Source: Spongiactinospora sp. TRM90649 (GTDB taxonomy: Bacteria; Actinomycetota; Actinomycetes; Streptosporangiales; Streptosporangiaceae). Taken from it: a stretch of 64,000 nucleotides of DNA. The stretch is from contig NZ_JARLTC010000007.1 in NCBI RefSeq assembly GCF_029382225.1, forward strand, positions 299,776-363,775, given 5' to 3'. This document shows positions 38,125 to 46,397 of the stretch, in pieces. The notes beneath the pieces were generated by a model. That model searched no databases. It saw only the letters and a list, made by a program, of their open reading frames with translations, and was not told the origin of the DNA. The first letter of the stretch is position 1; each line of letters starts with the position of its first letter. Position numbers and translations under genes: made by a program.

Positions 38125-38571
38125 ATGCGGCTGACCGCCTTCACCGACATCTCGCTGCGCATCGTGATGCGGCTGGCCGTGGCGCGGTCGGACGAACTGC
38201 TGACCACCCGCGCCGTGGCGGGCATGCTGGCGACGCCGTACACGCACACCGCCAAGGCGGTGGCCAAGCTGAGCGAGCTGGGCGTGGTGGAGGCCAGGCG
38301 GGGCCGGGGCGGCGGGCTGCAGCTCAGCGCGAAGGGGCGGGGTTCCACGGTCGGCGCGATCGTCCGCGCCCTGGAGCAGACCGCCGACGTGGTGGGGTGC
38401 GACGACGCCCCGCCGTGCCCGCTGCGCGCGGCCTGCCGGTTGCGGACGGCGCTGCGCCGGGCACAGGAGTCGTTCTACGCCTCGCTCGACGAGGTCAGCG
38501 TGGCGTCGCTGGTGGACGCGCCGACCGGGCCGGTCCTGCTGTCGCTGGCGCCACCGGCGCACTCTTCCTGA
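38125..38571 (+). CDS. nsrR: NsrR, nitric-oxide-sensing Rrf2 family repressor
   Basis: This 148-residue Rrf2 protein should bind a [4Fe-4S] cluster and repress the NO-detoxification gene next door. Cluster ligands Cys92, Cys98 and Cys104 (C-x5-C-x5-C) and Asp8 in AFTDISLR correspond to the ligands of Streptomyces NsrR. The HTH is TTRAVAGMLATPYTHTAKAV. A -10-like TAACGT ends six bases before the ATG, suggesting a leaderless mRNA. The flavohemoglobin gene lies 88 bp downstream behind an NsrR-type site. Confidence 0.92.
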   Translation: MRLTAFTDISLRIVMRLAVARSDELLTTRAVAGMLATPYTHTAKAVAKLSELGVVEARRGRGGGLQLSAKGRGSTVGAIVRALEQTADVVGCDDAPPCPLRAACRLRTALRRAQESFYASLDEVSVASLVDAPTGPVLLSLAPPAHSS

Positions 38572-38610
38572 GGGGCACCCCCGGATCATGGGGCGGCTTT
38601 CGCGGCCTTT

Positions 38611-38633
38611 AATATGCATCTCAGATGCAAATT
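38611..38633. promoter_or_regulatory. NsrR operator
   Basis: AATATGCATCT-C-AGATGCAAATT is an 11-1-11 inverted repeat with a single mismatch, matching known NsrR sites upstream of actinobacterial hmpA. It lies 27 bp before the flavohemoglobin start, between nsrR and hmp. Confidence 0.85.
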
Positions 38634-38659
38634 AAAGCTGGTCGATCTGGGAGGTACCA

Positions 38660-39835
38660 ATGCTGTCCGCTCAGAGCGCGGTGATCGTCCGCGCCACGCT
38701 GCCCGTCGTCGGCGCGAACCTCGACACCATCACAGAGACGTTCTACGCCTCGATGTTCGCCGACCGTCCCGAACTGCTCGACGGCCTGTTCAACCGGGGC
38801 AACCAGCGCAACGGCGACCAGCGCCGGGCACTGGCCGGAGCGGTCGCCGCGTTCGCGGGCGCGCTGGTCGCCCGCCCCGATGTGCGCCCGGACGCGCTGC
38901 TGAGCCGCATCGCGCACAAGCATGTCGCCGTGGGGGTGACCGACGACCAGTACGTGATCGTGCACAAGTACCTGTTCGGCGCCATCGCCGAGGTGCTCGG
39001 CGACGCGATCACCCCCGAGATCGCCGCGGCCTGGGACGAGGTCTACTGGCTGATGGCCGGCACGCTGATCGCGATGGAGGCCCGCCTGTACGCCGAGGCC
39101 GGGGCGCGTGACGGCGCGACCTGGCGGCGGTGGCAGGTGGTCGAGCGGCGCGAGGAGACCGAGGAGGTCGTGTCGCTCGTGCTGCGGCCCCGCGGCGACG
39201 AGCCCGTGCCCCCCGCGCGCCCCGGCCAGTACGTCAGCGTGCGGGTGCGGATGCCGGACGGCGTGCACCAGTTGCGCCAGTACACCCTGTCCTGGGACGG
39301 CGCCGACGGCCTGCGCCGGATCACCGTCAAGCGGGCCGACGAGGGCGAGGTGTCCGGCCTGCTGCACGCCACCGTCGCCGAGGGCGACGAGCTGACGCTG
39401 TCCGCCCCGTTCGGCGATGTGGCGCTCGGCGAGGGGGACGCTCCCATCGTGCTCGCCTCGGCGGGCATCGGCTGCACCCCCATCACCGCGATGCTGCACC
39501 ACCTGGCGCGCACCAAGGACACCCGCCGGGTGCTCCTGCTGCACGCCGACCGCTCCAGGGCCGCCCACGCGCTGCGCGGCGACATGGAACGACTGGCCGA
39601 TGCCCTCCCCGCCGGAAAGCGCATCTTCTGGTACGAGAAGGACGGCGAGGGCCAGGGCCGCGACGGCAGGATGGACCTGGAAGGAGTGGACGTGCCCAAG
39701 GGCGCGGTCGTCTACCTGTGCGGCCCCCTTGAGTTCATGCGCTCGGCCCGCGCCCAGCTCATCCGCGCGGGAGTGCGTCCCAAGGACGTCCACTACGAGG
39801 TCTTCGGCCCCGACTTGCTGCTCGGAGTCGCCTGA
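38660..39835 (+). CDS. hmp: Flavohemoprotein, nitric oxide dioxygenase
   Basis: This 391-residue enzyme converts NO and O2 to nitrate using NAD(P)H. The globin domain (1-140) has the distal Tyr in ETFYASMF and the proximal His in RIAHKHVAVG. The FAD domain (about 150-250) has RQYTLSW, and the NAD domain (about 260-391) has LASAGIGCTPITAML and YLCGPLEFM. Length is normal. GGGAGGT precedes the ATG. Control by NsrR through the operator at 38611-38633 is strongly suggested. Confidence 0.93.
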   Translation: MLSAQSAVIVRATLPVVGANLDTITETFYASMFADRPELLDGLFNRGNQRNGDQRRALAGAVAAFAGALVARPDVRPDALLSRIAHKHVAVGVTDDQYVIVHKYLFGAIAEVLGDAITPEIAAAWDEVYWLMAGTLIAMEARLYAEAGARDGATWRRWQVVERREETEEVVSLVLRPRGDEPVPPARPGQYVSVRVRMPDGVHQLRQYTLSWDGADGLRRITVKRADEGEVSGLLHATVAEGDELTLSAPFGDVALGEGDAPIVLASAGIGCTPITAMLHHLARTKDTRRVLLLHADRSRAAHALRGDMERLADALPAGKRIFWYEKDGEGQGRDGRMDLEGVDVPKGAVVYLCGPLEFMRSARAQLIRAGVRPKDVHYEVFGPDLLLGVA

Positions 39836-39927
39836 CGGCGAAGCCGACCCGAAACGGGTGAGGCGTTCCCGGCCGGATTCGGGGCAGGGTCAATGGTGAT
39901 CGCTCGTAACCGTTAGGAGAGGACGCC

Positions 39928-40095
39928 ATGGATATCGCGGCCATCACCTGCGCGGAGTGCATCGAGGGCATCCCGCACGACCCCGACGTCCACAACGAGC
40001 CCACCCCCGCGCCCGCCGTGCGGATCCCCGCCATGCGCCGCCCACCCGCCGCCGACCACCACCCGGCCTCACGCCCGGCCGACCAGCTCACGTAG
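39928..40095 (+). CDS. Small hypothetical protein, 55 residues
   Basis: A strong AGGAGAGG ribosome site precedes ATG 39928. The peptide starts MDIAAITCAECIEGIPHDPD with a CAEC pair and ends in a Pro/His-rich tail. It overlaps the decayed 3' end of the opposite-strand regulator by 27 bp. No recognised family. The ribosome site is the main support, so it is tentative. Confidence 0.4.
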   Translation: MDIAAITCAECIEGIPHDPDVHNEPTPAPAVRIPAMRRPPAADHHPASRPADQLT

Positions 40096-40990
40096 GTCAC
40101 GGGCCGCCGGAAGCAGGCGTGCCTCCTCCGGCAACGCCGAGATGATCCTCGTGCCGACGAGACGGCGGGCCGTGCTCATCTCACCCGTCCGCAGGAGGGT
40201 GACCGCGTCGCCGAGTCCTTCGCCGACATCGCGGCGCCGGACCCGGTCGAGGCATTGGATGAGGCGCAGCAGTGAGACGGTGCCGGGGGTGTCGTCGGGG
40301 GTAGAGGCCGAGCGCGTCGCTGAACGCGTCCTCGGTGCCGCTGTCGCCGATCATGGTGAGCAGATGGGCCTCGTGCCAGCGCACCCAGGCTTCGCCGAGG
40401 CCCGACTCCGGCTGGCCGTGGTCGGCGGCCGGTGGAAGGCGCTCGAAGGTGTGGCGGAACTCGCGCAGCGCGGCGCGCGCGTCGGCGGGACCGCCGCCTT
40501 CGTGGCCGTCGGCCGCCAGGCGGGCCCGGGTCGCGTGGGCGCGCATGAGCCCGTAGCTCGGGGTGTTCCCGGCGAGTTCGATGGCCTCGTCGGCCAGCTC
40601 CTTGACCAGGGCGGGCGCCGACCCGGCCCACCAGAGGTCGTCGGCCTCCTTCGCGCGGGAGTAGACCGCGAGAAGCCGGTCGCCGGAGGCGTCGGCGGCG
40701 CGGCGTGCGGCCCGCCAGACCTCGCGCGCCGTTCGCGGGTCGCCGGAGTCGTGCAGGTCGGTGGCGAGAAGGCCGGACAGTCGCGACCCGACCCGGAGGA
40801 GGCCGGCTTGGACGAGTGGCGGGTTTCCCTGTTTGAGCAGGCGGCCGATCGTTGCGATGTCGGCCGTCAGGTCAAGGATCAGCGCGCTGGACATGCGCCG
40901 AGACGGCGAGGTCGCGCACGCCGATTCCGGCGCGTTCACGGTGGCGGCGCAGGGCGCGGCCGAACTGGAGGCACCATCCGCGCAGGCCAA
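40069..40990 (-). pseudogene. Decayed XRE-type regulator (deletion plus frameshift)
   Basis: Three pieces can be joined. Near 40900-40985 one minus frame reads FGRALRRHRERAGIGVRDLA, a typical XRE HTH start. From 40894 another frame reads MSSALILDLTADIATIGRLL and continues as a helical repeat C-terminal half (VWRAARRAADASGDRL; MRAHATRARLAADGHE). At the G5 run 40297-40301 the frame shifts, and the last part (VSLLRLIQCLDRVRRRDVGE ... LRELVGRA) ends at the TGA at 40069. The HTH-to-C-terminal linker is missing. Both lesions indicate a pseudogene. Confidence 0.65.
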
Positions 40991-41044
40991 GATGATCTGC
41001 GCACGCTCAGCCAGCCGACGCGCACGTGGCGCACGGCTGCGCAT
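40967..41044 (-). mobile_element. IS630-like transposase fragment
   Basis: The minus frame from 41044 reads RAPRARRLAERAQIILACAD, matching the start of the HTH region of IS630-family transposases. Homology ends after about 26 residues, where the decayed regulator begins. It is fused head-on to the IS3 fragment and has no catalytic domain. Confidence 0.5.
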
Positions 41045-41295
41045 TTTTTCAGGAAGGCGTTCTCTTGCTCGAGTTCGGCGATCCGCCGTTCCATTTCGCG
41101 GACCCGTGCCCGCTCCGCGGCGTCTCGGGCCTGTTCGGTGTTCCCGGACCGGCGGCGCTTCTCTTTGCCTACCCAGTTCCGTATGGTCTCGCGGGAAACT
41201 TCAAAATCCTTCGCCGCCTGCCCAATCGTCAACTGCTTGTCGAGAACAGCTTTGACGACCTCATCCAGAGACGCACAGAACGCTCCCTCAAACAC
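41035..41295 (-). mobile_element. IS3-family OrfA transposase fragment
   Basis: The minus frame reads MFEGAFCASLDEVVKAVLDK, then IGQAAKDFEVSRETIRNWVG (HTH) and the leucine zipper VREMERRIAELEQENAFLKK, followed by CAA. This is the N-terminal 87 residues of an IS3 OrfA. The end of OrfA and all of OrfB are missing; IS630-like sequence follows directly. An inactive remnant at the edge of the injection-system locus. Confidence 0.75.
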
Positions 41296-41586
41296 CTTGG
41301 CGCGACATTGGCGACGAATATTGACATTACGAACATACCTCCCATTGAAAAGGTAGATGAGGCATGTCCCGGTTCCGTAATCCTGAAGATCTTTGTTCGG
41401 GTTTTGTCGCCGTGGGAGGAGTTTCCGACCGAGTTCGGGGCGGCCATGTCGGTAACGTCATTGTCGAGGTGCTCACGTCGGGCACCACCACGATGGCATT
41501 CACTCGCACGGAAGCACTCATCCCGCCTCGGATGACATATGGCCGACCGGGGGTATGCCGGCGAATCGGATCAAGCGGAGGTCGTG
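41296..41586. other. Intergenic upstream region of the contractile injection system operon
   Basis: This 291-bp stretch separates the IS3 remnant from the sheath gene and is locally AT-richer near 41300-41400. It contains a TTGACA hexamer at 41321-41326 without a convincing -10 at normal spacing. An open frame from 41364 has a GAGG site but no family likeness, and I do not call it. The operon promoter is probably here. Confidence 0.4.
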
Positions 41587-43182
41587 ATGCCGGTCCCACT
41601 GTCCTATCCCGGCGTTTATGTTGAGGAGATTCCGAGCGGTGTCCGGTCCATCACCGGCGTCGCCACCTCGATCACTGCGTTCGTTGGCCGGGCCCGGCGC
41701 GGACCGACCGATGAGGATGGTCCGGTGACGGTCAACGGGTGGGCCGATTTTGAGCGGATCTTCGGCGGGCTCTGGGAGCACAGCCCGATGTCGTATGCGG
41801 TGCGTGACTTCTTCCTCAACGGGGGCGCACAGGCGATCGTGGTCCGGTTGTTCAGGCCCAAGGGCTCCGACCGCACGGCTGCCCAGCTGGGGCTCCCCCT
41901 GGAGACGGGGAAGGGCAACTACCTGCTGACCGCGCGATACCCGGGCACGTGGGGCAATCGGCTGCGGGCACGAGTGGGCTACGACACCAGGGACAGCGGG
42001 CCCAATTCGTTCAACCTCTTGGTCCGTGACGGCGGGACGGGAGTCGTCGAGGAGTTCCGTAACGTCTCGGTGGACCTCGACAACTCCCGCCGCGTGGACC
42101 GGGTGCTGGAGAACGAGTCCAGTCTCGTCGAAGGGACGTCTCTGGCCGGCGGGGCGAAGCGGCCCAAGGCGCATGACGCGCCCGACGCGGCGAAACCGCT
42201 GTGGGGGGACAACTCGACCAACACCAAGGTGGAAACGGCCGGCGAGGTCCCGCACGACGGCGAGGTGCTCACGGCCGCCGAGTACACGGCCGCGGACAAG
42301 CGGGGCATCCGGACGCTGGAGCGAGCCGACCTGTTCAACCTGTTGTGCCTTCCGCCGTACAAGCTGGACCCGGACGGCGGTGTGACCGGGGCGGTGGACA
42401 CGAGCGTCATCACCGCCGCCGCCGCGTACTGCGAGCAACGACGGGCCGTCCTCATCGTCGATCCGAGGTGGAAGGCCAAGGCCGACGTCCTCACCGCTGC
42501 AGGCGACTTCGCGACCAGCGCCGGCACCCGGAGCAAGAACGCCGTGCTGTTCTTCCCGCGGATCAGGCAGGTCAACCCGTTGCGGGACAACCAGATCGAG
42601 CCGTTCGCGCCCTGCGGAGCGGTCGCCGGGGTGATCGCGCGCACCGACGCGCAGCGCGGCGTATGGAAGGCGCCGGCTGGCCTGGAGGCCGGGCTCGCCG
42701 GCATTTCCGGCCTGGAGGTACCGCTCACCGACGCCGAGAACGGCGAGCTCAACCCGCTGGGCGTCAACTGCCTGCGCATCCTGCCCGCCGCCGGCCCGGT
42801 GGTGTGGGGGGCCCGCACCATGGAGGGCGCCGATCGGCTGGCCTCCGAGTGGAAGTATCTCCCGGTACGGCGAACGGCGCTGTTCCTCGAAGAGAGCCTC
42901 TACCGGGGTCTCCACTGGGTGGTCTTCGAGCCCAATGACGAGCCGCTGTGGGCGCAGATCAGGCTCAACGTCGGCGCGTTCCTGCACGACCTGTTCCGGC
43001 AGGGCGCGTTCCAGGGGGTAACCCCCCGGGAGGCGTACTTCGTCAAGTGCGACAAGGAGACCACGACCCAGAGCGACGTCAACAACGGCGTGGTCAACAT
43101 CGTCGTCGGGTTCGCGCCCCTCAAGCCGGCCGAGTTCGTCGTGATCAAAGTGCAGCAGCTCGCCGGCCAGATCGCCGTATAG
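41587..43182 (+). CDS. Contractile injection system sheath protein
   Basis: This 531-residue tail sheath protein of the Afp/Pvc2-4 type begins MPVPLSYPGVYVEEIPSGVR and continues ITGVATSITAFVGRA, the classic sheath N-terminus. The C-terminal domain has RLNVGAFLHDLFRQGAFQG, then KCDKETTTQSDVNNGVVNI and VGFAPLKPAEFVVIK. I start at 41587 because GCGGAGGT precedes this ATG; an in-frame ATG 16 codons upstream lacks such a site. It is the first gene of a 19-gene operon. Only one sheath gene is present, unlike the three of Afp. Confidence 0.95.
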   Translation: MPVPLSYPGVYVEEIPSGVRSITGVATSITAFVGRARRGPTDEDGPVTVNGWADFERIFGGLWEHSPMSYAVRDFFLNGGAQAIVVRLFRPKGSDRTAAQLGLPLETGKGNYLLTARYPGTWGNRLRARVGYDTRDSGPNSFNLLVRDGGTGVVEEFRNVSVDLDNSRRVDRVLENESSLVEGTSLAGGAKRPKAHDAPDAAKPLWGDNSTNTKVETAGEVPHDGEVLTAAEYTAADKRGIRTLERADLFNLLCLPPYKLDPDGGVTGAVDTSVITAAAAYCEQRRAVLIVDPRWKAKADVLTAAGDFATSAGTRSKNAVLFFPRIRQVNPLRDNQIEPFAPCGAVAGVIARTDAQRGVWKAPAGLEAGLAGISGLEVPLTDAENGELNPLGVNCLRILPAAGPVVWGARTMEGADRLASEWKYLPVRRTALFLEESLYRGLHWVVFEPNDEPLWAQIRLNVGAFLHDLFRQGAFQGVTPREAYFVKCDKETTTQSDVNNGVVNIVVGFAPLKPAEFVVIKVQQLAGQIAV

Positions 43183-43197
43183 AGGGGTGACAGGAAG

Positions 43198-43725
43198 ATG
43201 GCGCAGTTCATGGTGAACCCGCAGCGCTTCGATCCGTACAAGAACTTCAAGTTCCGGGTCCGCTGGGACGGCCGTTACGTGGCCGGGGTCAGCAAGGTCG
43301 GTGCCCTCAAGCGCACCACCGAGGTGGTCGAGCATCGCGAGGGTGGCGACCCGTCGGCGGCTCGGAAGTCGCCCGGCCGTACCAAGTACGAGCCGATCAC
43401 TTTGGAACGTGGCGTCACCCACGACACCGAGTTCGAGAAGTGGGCGGGCCGGGTGTGGAACTACGGCTCCGGCCTCGGCATGGAGACGTCCCTGAAGAAC
43501 TTCCGCAAGGACATCACGATCGAGGTGTACAACGAGGCCGGGCAGCTGGCGTTGGCCTACAAAATCTACCGGGCGTGGGTCTCCGCGTACCAGGCGCTCC
43601 CCGAGCTCGACGCCAACGCCAACGCGGTCGCGATCCAGACCCTCACCCTCGAACACGAGGGCTGGGAGCGCGACTACGAGGTGGTCGAGCCGTCCGAGCC
43701 TAGTTTCACCGAGCCCTCCGTCTGA
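43198..43725 (+). CDS. Contractile injection system inner tube protein (gp19 family)
   Basis: This 175-residue tube subunit of the T4 gp19/Afp1/Pvc1 family has NPQRFDPYKNFKFRVRWDGR, GVSKVGALKRTTEVVEHREG and KYEPITLERGVTHDTEFEKW. The end (PELDANANAVAIQTLTLEHE) is also typical. AGGAAG lies before the ATG, 15 bp after the sheath stop. These subunits stack as hexamers to form the expelled inner tube. Only one tube gene is found. Confidence 0.95.
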   Translation: MAQFMVNPQRFDPYKNFKFRVRWDGRYVAGVSKVGALKRTTEVVEHREGGDPSAARKSPGRTKYEPITLERGVTHDTEFEKWAGRVWNYGSGLGMETSLKNFRKDITIEVYNEAGQLALAYKIYRAWVSAYQALPELDANANAVAIQTLTLEHEGWERDYEVVEPSEPSFTEPSV

Positions 43726-43731
43726 TCCGCC

Positions 43732-44424
43732 ATGGTCGTCCTCGCCCCCACCGCACTGCTCGCGGCCTGGGAACGTATGCGGGATCTGCCGCCGGTACAG
43801 CGGCCGGCCGAGTTGCTGCGTGCCTTCGGCATGCCGCGGCAGGACTCGGTGGGACGGCGGGACGCGGCGCTGCTCGAAGGTTTCGCCGAGAACTTCGGGC
43901 CGCTGCTGGAGGGCCTCGCCCGCTGTCCGGGCTGCGGCACGGAGGTCGAGCTGAGCGTGCCGGTCGCGGAACTGACCGCGGGCATGCCGCCGGCGCGGGC
44001 CGTCGAACCCGTGGACGTCGGCGGTCGCACCCTGCGCTGGCGGCTCCCCGACGACGACGACCTGGCCGCCGCGGCGCGGACCGGCTCCGCCGAACGGGGC
44101 GCGCTCGTGCTGCTGTCGCGGTGCGTCTCCGGCGACGCGCGGACTCTCGACGCGACCGAGCGGGCCGCGCTCGCGGCGCTCGTGGCCGCCGCCGACCCGT
44201 TCGCCGACATCACGTTCGCGCTCACCTGCCCCTGCTGCGCGCAGGTCTGGGAGGCGGCGCTCGACCCGGCCGAGTTCGCCTGGGCGCGGCTCGTGGCGCG
44301 AGCGCGCCGCCTGCTGGGCGAGGTGGACGAACTGGCGCGCGCGTACGGCTGGTCCGAGCGGCAGATTCTCGCGCTGCCGCAGGCACGGCGCGACTCCTAC
44401 CTGGAACTGGTGCGCCATGGCTGA
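43732..44424 (+). CDS. Baseplate hub assembly chaperone-like protein with two CxxC pairs
   Basis: This 230-residue protein occupies the usual chaperone position six bases after the tube gene. It contains CPGC (about residues 64-67) and a second knuckle CPCC (about 165-168), so it probably binds one zinc ion. The C-terminal EVDELARAYGWSERQILALP resembles T4 baseplate hub assembly chaperones. It would assist baseplate or tube assembly and not be part of the particle. Family assignment is moderate. Confidence 0.7.
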   Translation: MVVLAPTALLAAWERMRDLPPVQRPAELLRAFGMPRQDSVGRRDAALLEGFAENFGPLLEGLARCPGCGTEVELSVPVAELTAGMPPARAVEPVDVGGRTLRWRLPDDDDLAAAARTGSAERGALVLLSRCVSGDARTLDATERAALAALVAAADPFADITFALTCPCCAQVWEAALDPAEFAWARLVARARRLLGEVDELARAYGWSERQILALPQARRDSYLELVRHG

Positions 44425-45094
44425 CGTGTTCACCCGGCTCGTACGCCGGGCGCTCGGCGAGGCGGCAGGGTGCCATGCGAAGCCGCCCGCCCGATTCGAA
44501 CCCACCGCGACCTTCATGGACGCCGCCGCCGACCCCGCCGGCCACCTTGGTGCCGGCTACGCGGTCGCCGCGGGTGCGCCCGACGACGTCTCCGGGAACT
44601 CCGGCGGAGGCAGGACGCACGGTGTGGCGGGCCCACAGGCTCCGCCGTCGCCATCGGCGGCGCACTCATCGCTGACGCCCACCCCGCGCCCGTCTTCTCC
44701 GGCGTCGACCCGCCGACCGGAGGCCGGTGGCGTGCCGACGATTCCAGCGAGGCGTCTCCGTGCCGCGGACGAGCGCGTGCGCGCGCCCGCGCCACCGCAA
44801 GGCGTGCGTCCCCCGGCTCGGGTGGAGCCGCGAAGCGACCGTCCCGACGATCCACATCGGGTACGCCCGATTCCGCCTGCGCCGTACATCGCCCTCCCGC
44901 CCCGGGGGATCCCGGCCCCGGGCGCGCCGACCGTACCGGCGGAGCCCGCGGTCCACATCGGCATCGGGCGCATCGAAGTGCGCGCGGTGCCGGCCCCGGC
45001 CGTGCCCGCGCCCGCCCCGGAGCCGCAGGCACCGGCGGCATCCGGTGTGAGCCTCGCCGACTACCTGCGCGGCGACGACGGCGGGCCACGATGA
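44417..45094 (+). CDS. Pro/Ala-rich injection-system protein with conserved IHIG-type motif
   Basis: This 225-residue protein is mostly low-complexity Pro/Ala/Arg. The N-terminus (FTRLVRRALGEAAG) may be a short helix. Near the C-terminus it has AVHIGIGRIEVRAVPAP, then GVSLADYLRGDDGG, two motifs found in proteins of this type in related loci. The start overlaps the previous gene by eight bases. A flexible adaptor or assembly factor is likely. A similar beta-strand motif, IHIHIGEVVLYG, opens the 83-residue protein at 48220. Confidence 0.65.
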   Translation: MADVFTRLVRRALGEAAGCHAKPPARFEPTATFMDAAADPAGHLGAGYAVAAGAPDDVSGNSGGGRTHGVAGPQAPPSPSAAHSSLTPTPRPSSPASTRRPEAGGVPTIPARRLRAADERVRAPAPPQGVRPPARVEPRSDRPDDPHRVRPIPPAPYIALPPRGIPAPGAPTVPAEPAVHIGIGRIEVRAVPAPAVPAPAPEPQAPAASGVSLADYLRGDDGGPR

Positions 45095-45116
45095 GCGGCG
45101 GCAGGGAGGCGGTCGC

Positions 45117-46397
45117 ATGAGTACGGGACTGGCGCTCGGCGCGGTCAGCGCGGTGCTGCGCAACGTGCTGGACAACGGCCTCATCGATGCGGGTTCGGCG
45201 CTCCAGGGCTCGGTCAGGGTGTCGGTCAAGGCACCTGACCTGATCAAGCTCGACGACCCCCAGGCCGCGCCGCAGCTCAACCTCTTCCTGCATCGGGTGA
45301 GCCCCAACCCCGCCTGGCGGAACATGGACCTGCCGTCGCGTGACACGCGTGGGGACCGGATCACCAACCCGCCGCTGGCGCTGAACCTGCACTACCTGCT
45401 GACCGCGTACGGGCGCGAGGACCTGCACGCGGAGATCCTGCTCGGGTACGGCATGCAACTCCTGCACGAGCGGCCCTTCCTGGACCGGGCCGCCATCCGC
45501 AAAGCGCTCTCGTTGGTACCGCTGAACCCGAACATGCTGCCGGAGGCGTTCCGGGATCCGCCGAACGCCGGCCTCGCCGAGCAGTTCGAGACTCTCAAGA
45601 TCACTCCGGAGCCGCTGGATGTGGACGGGATGTCCAAGCTGTGGTCCGCGGTACAGACCCACTACCGGCCCAGCGCCGCGTACGAGGTGAGCGTGGTGCT
45701 CATCGAGGCGGTCCAGCCGGCCGCCGATCCGCTGCCCGTGCTGACCCGCGGCCTCACCGTCACACCGTCACCGGGCCTGCCGTACCCGGCGATCGAATCC
45801 GTCGTCGCACCCGACGGCACCAGCACCGCCGAGCTCGGGGAGACCGTGACCGTGCACGGCCACCGGCTGGCTGGCACCGGCGTGACCGTCAGGCTCGCTC
45901 ACCGCCTGCTCCCGGTCCCGCACGAGATCGCCATCGGGTCCAGCTCAGACCCCGGCCGCCTGTCGTTCACGTTGCCGGCGGGAGAACCCTCGGGGCAGGT
46001 CTGGCCGGCCGGTGTCTGGCGTCTCACGGTCACGTTGACACCCGTCGGCGGTGCTTCACCCCGCACGACCAACACCGCCGCGCTCATGCTCGCGCCCGAC
46101 CCCGACACCGGGGCCGCGACGGTCACGCGCGACCCGGCGAGTGGCCGGCTGAAGATCACCTTCGGTGTCACGCCGCGGATCCGTCCCGAGCAGCCGGTCA
46201 CCGTGGCCTTGAACTCAGTCGAGGCGACGGTCAGCCCGCGTGACACGCCGGCCGGGCAGGTGGAAGCGGAATTCGCCACCATCCCGGCCGGTGACGCCTG
46301 GCTGCGCCTGAGGGTGGACGGTGTGCGGAGCCGGCTGATCGACGACAGCGGACCCGTTCCGGTCTTCCGCACCGACCGGAAGGTGACCGTTCCATGA
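45117..46397 (+). CDS. DUF4255 protein, tube terminator/cap (Pvc16/Afp16-like)
   Basis: This 426-residue protein has a DUF4255 domain over residues 1-195: LGAVSAVLRNVLDNGLIDAG, QLNLFLHRVSPNPAWRN, LALNLHYLLTAYGREDLHAE. In Pvc/Afp systems this domain caps the tube and sheath. The C-terminal half is beta-rich (GETVTVHGHRLAGTGVTVRL; WPAGVWRLTVTLTPVGG) and may be IPT/Ig-like. The extra domain is longer than in the classical cap and could anchor the particle. The stop overlaps the ATPase start (ATGA). Confidence 0.9.
   Translation: MSTGLALGAVSAVLRNVLDNGLIDAGSALQGSVRVSVKAPDLIKLDDPQAAPQLNLFLHRVSPNPAWRNMDLPSRDTRGDRITNPPLALNLHYLLTAYGREDLHAEILLGYGMQLLHERPFLDRAAIRKALSLVPLNPNMLPEAFRDPPNAGLAEQFETLKITPEPLDVDGMSKLWSAVQTHYRPSAAYEVSVVLIEAVQPAADPLPVLTRGLTVTPSPGLPYPAIESVVAPDGTSTAELGETVTVHGHRLAGTGVTVRLAHRLLPVPHEIAIGSSSDPGRLSFTLPAGEPSGQVWPAGVWRLTVTLTPVGGASPRTTNTAALMLAPDPDTGAATVTRDPASGRLKITFGVTPRIRPEQPVTVALNSVEATVSPRDTPAGQVEAEFATIPAGDAWLRLRVDGVRSRLIDDSGPVPVFRTDRKVTVP

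Noticed and set aside
39836..39927. Small hairpins after hmp as an intrinsic terminator
   Set aside because: Stems are only five bases with no T-run, so they are too weak to call.
41364..41624. An 86-codon frame upstream of the sheath gene
   Set aside because: A GAGG site is present, but the sequence has no family likeness and the frame overlaps the sheath start; probably chance.
41518..44517. A 999-codon open frame antisense to the sheath, tube and chaperone genes
   Set aside because: It is a mirror of third-position GC bias. It has no ribosome site or family motif and lies over well-identified genes.
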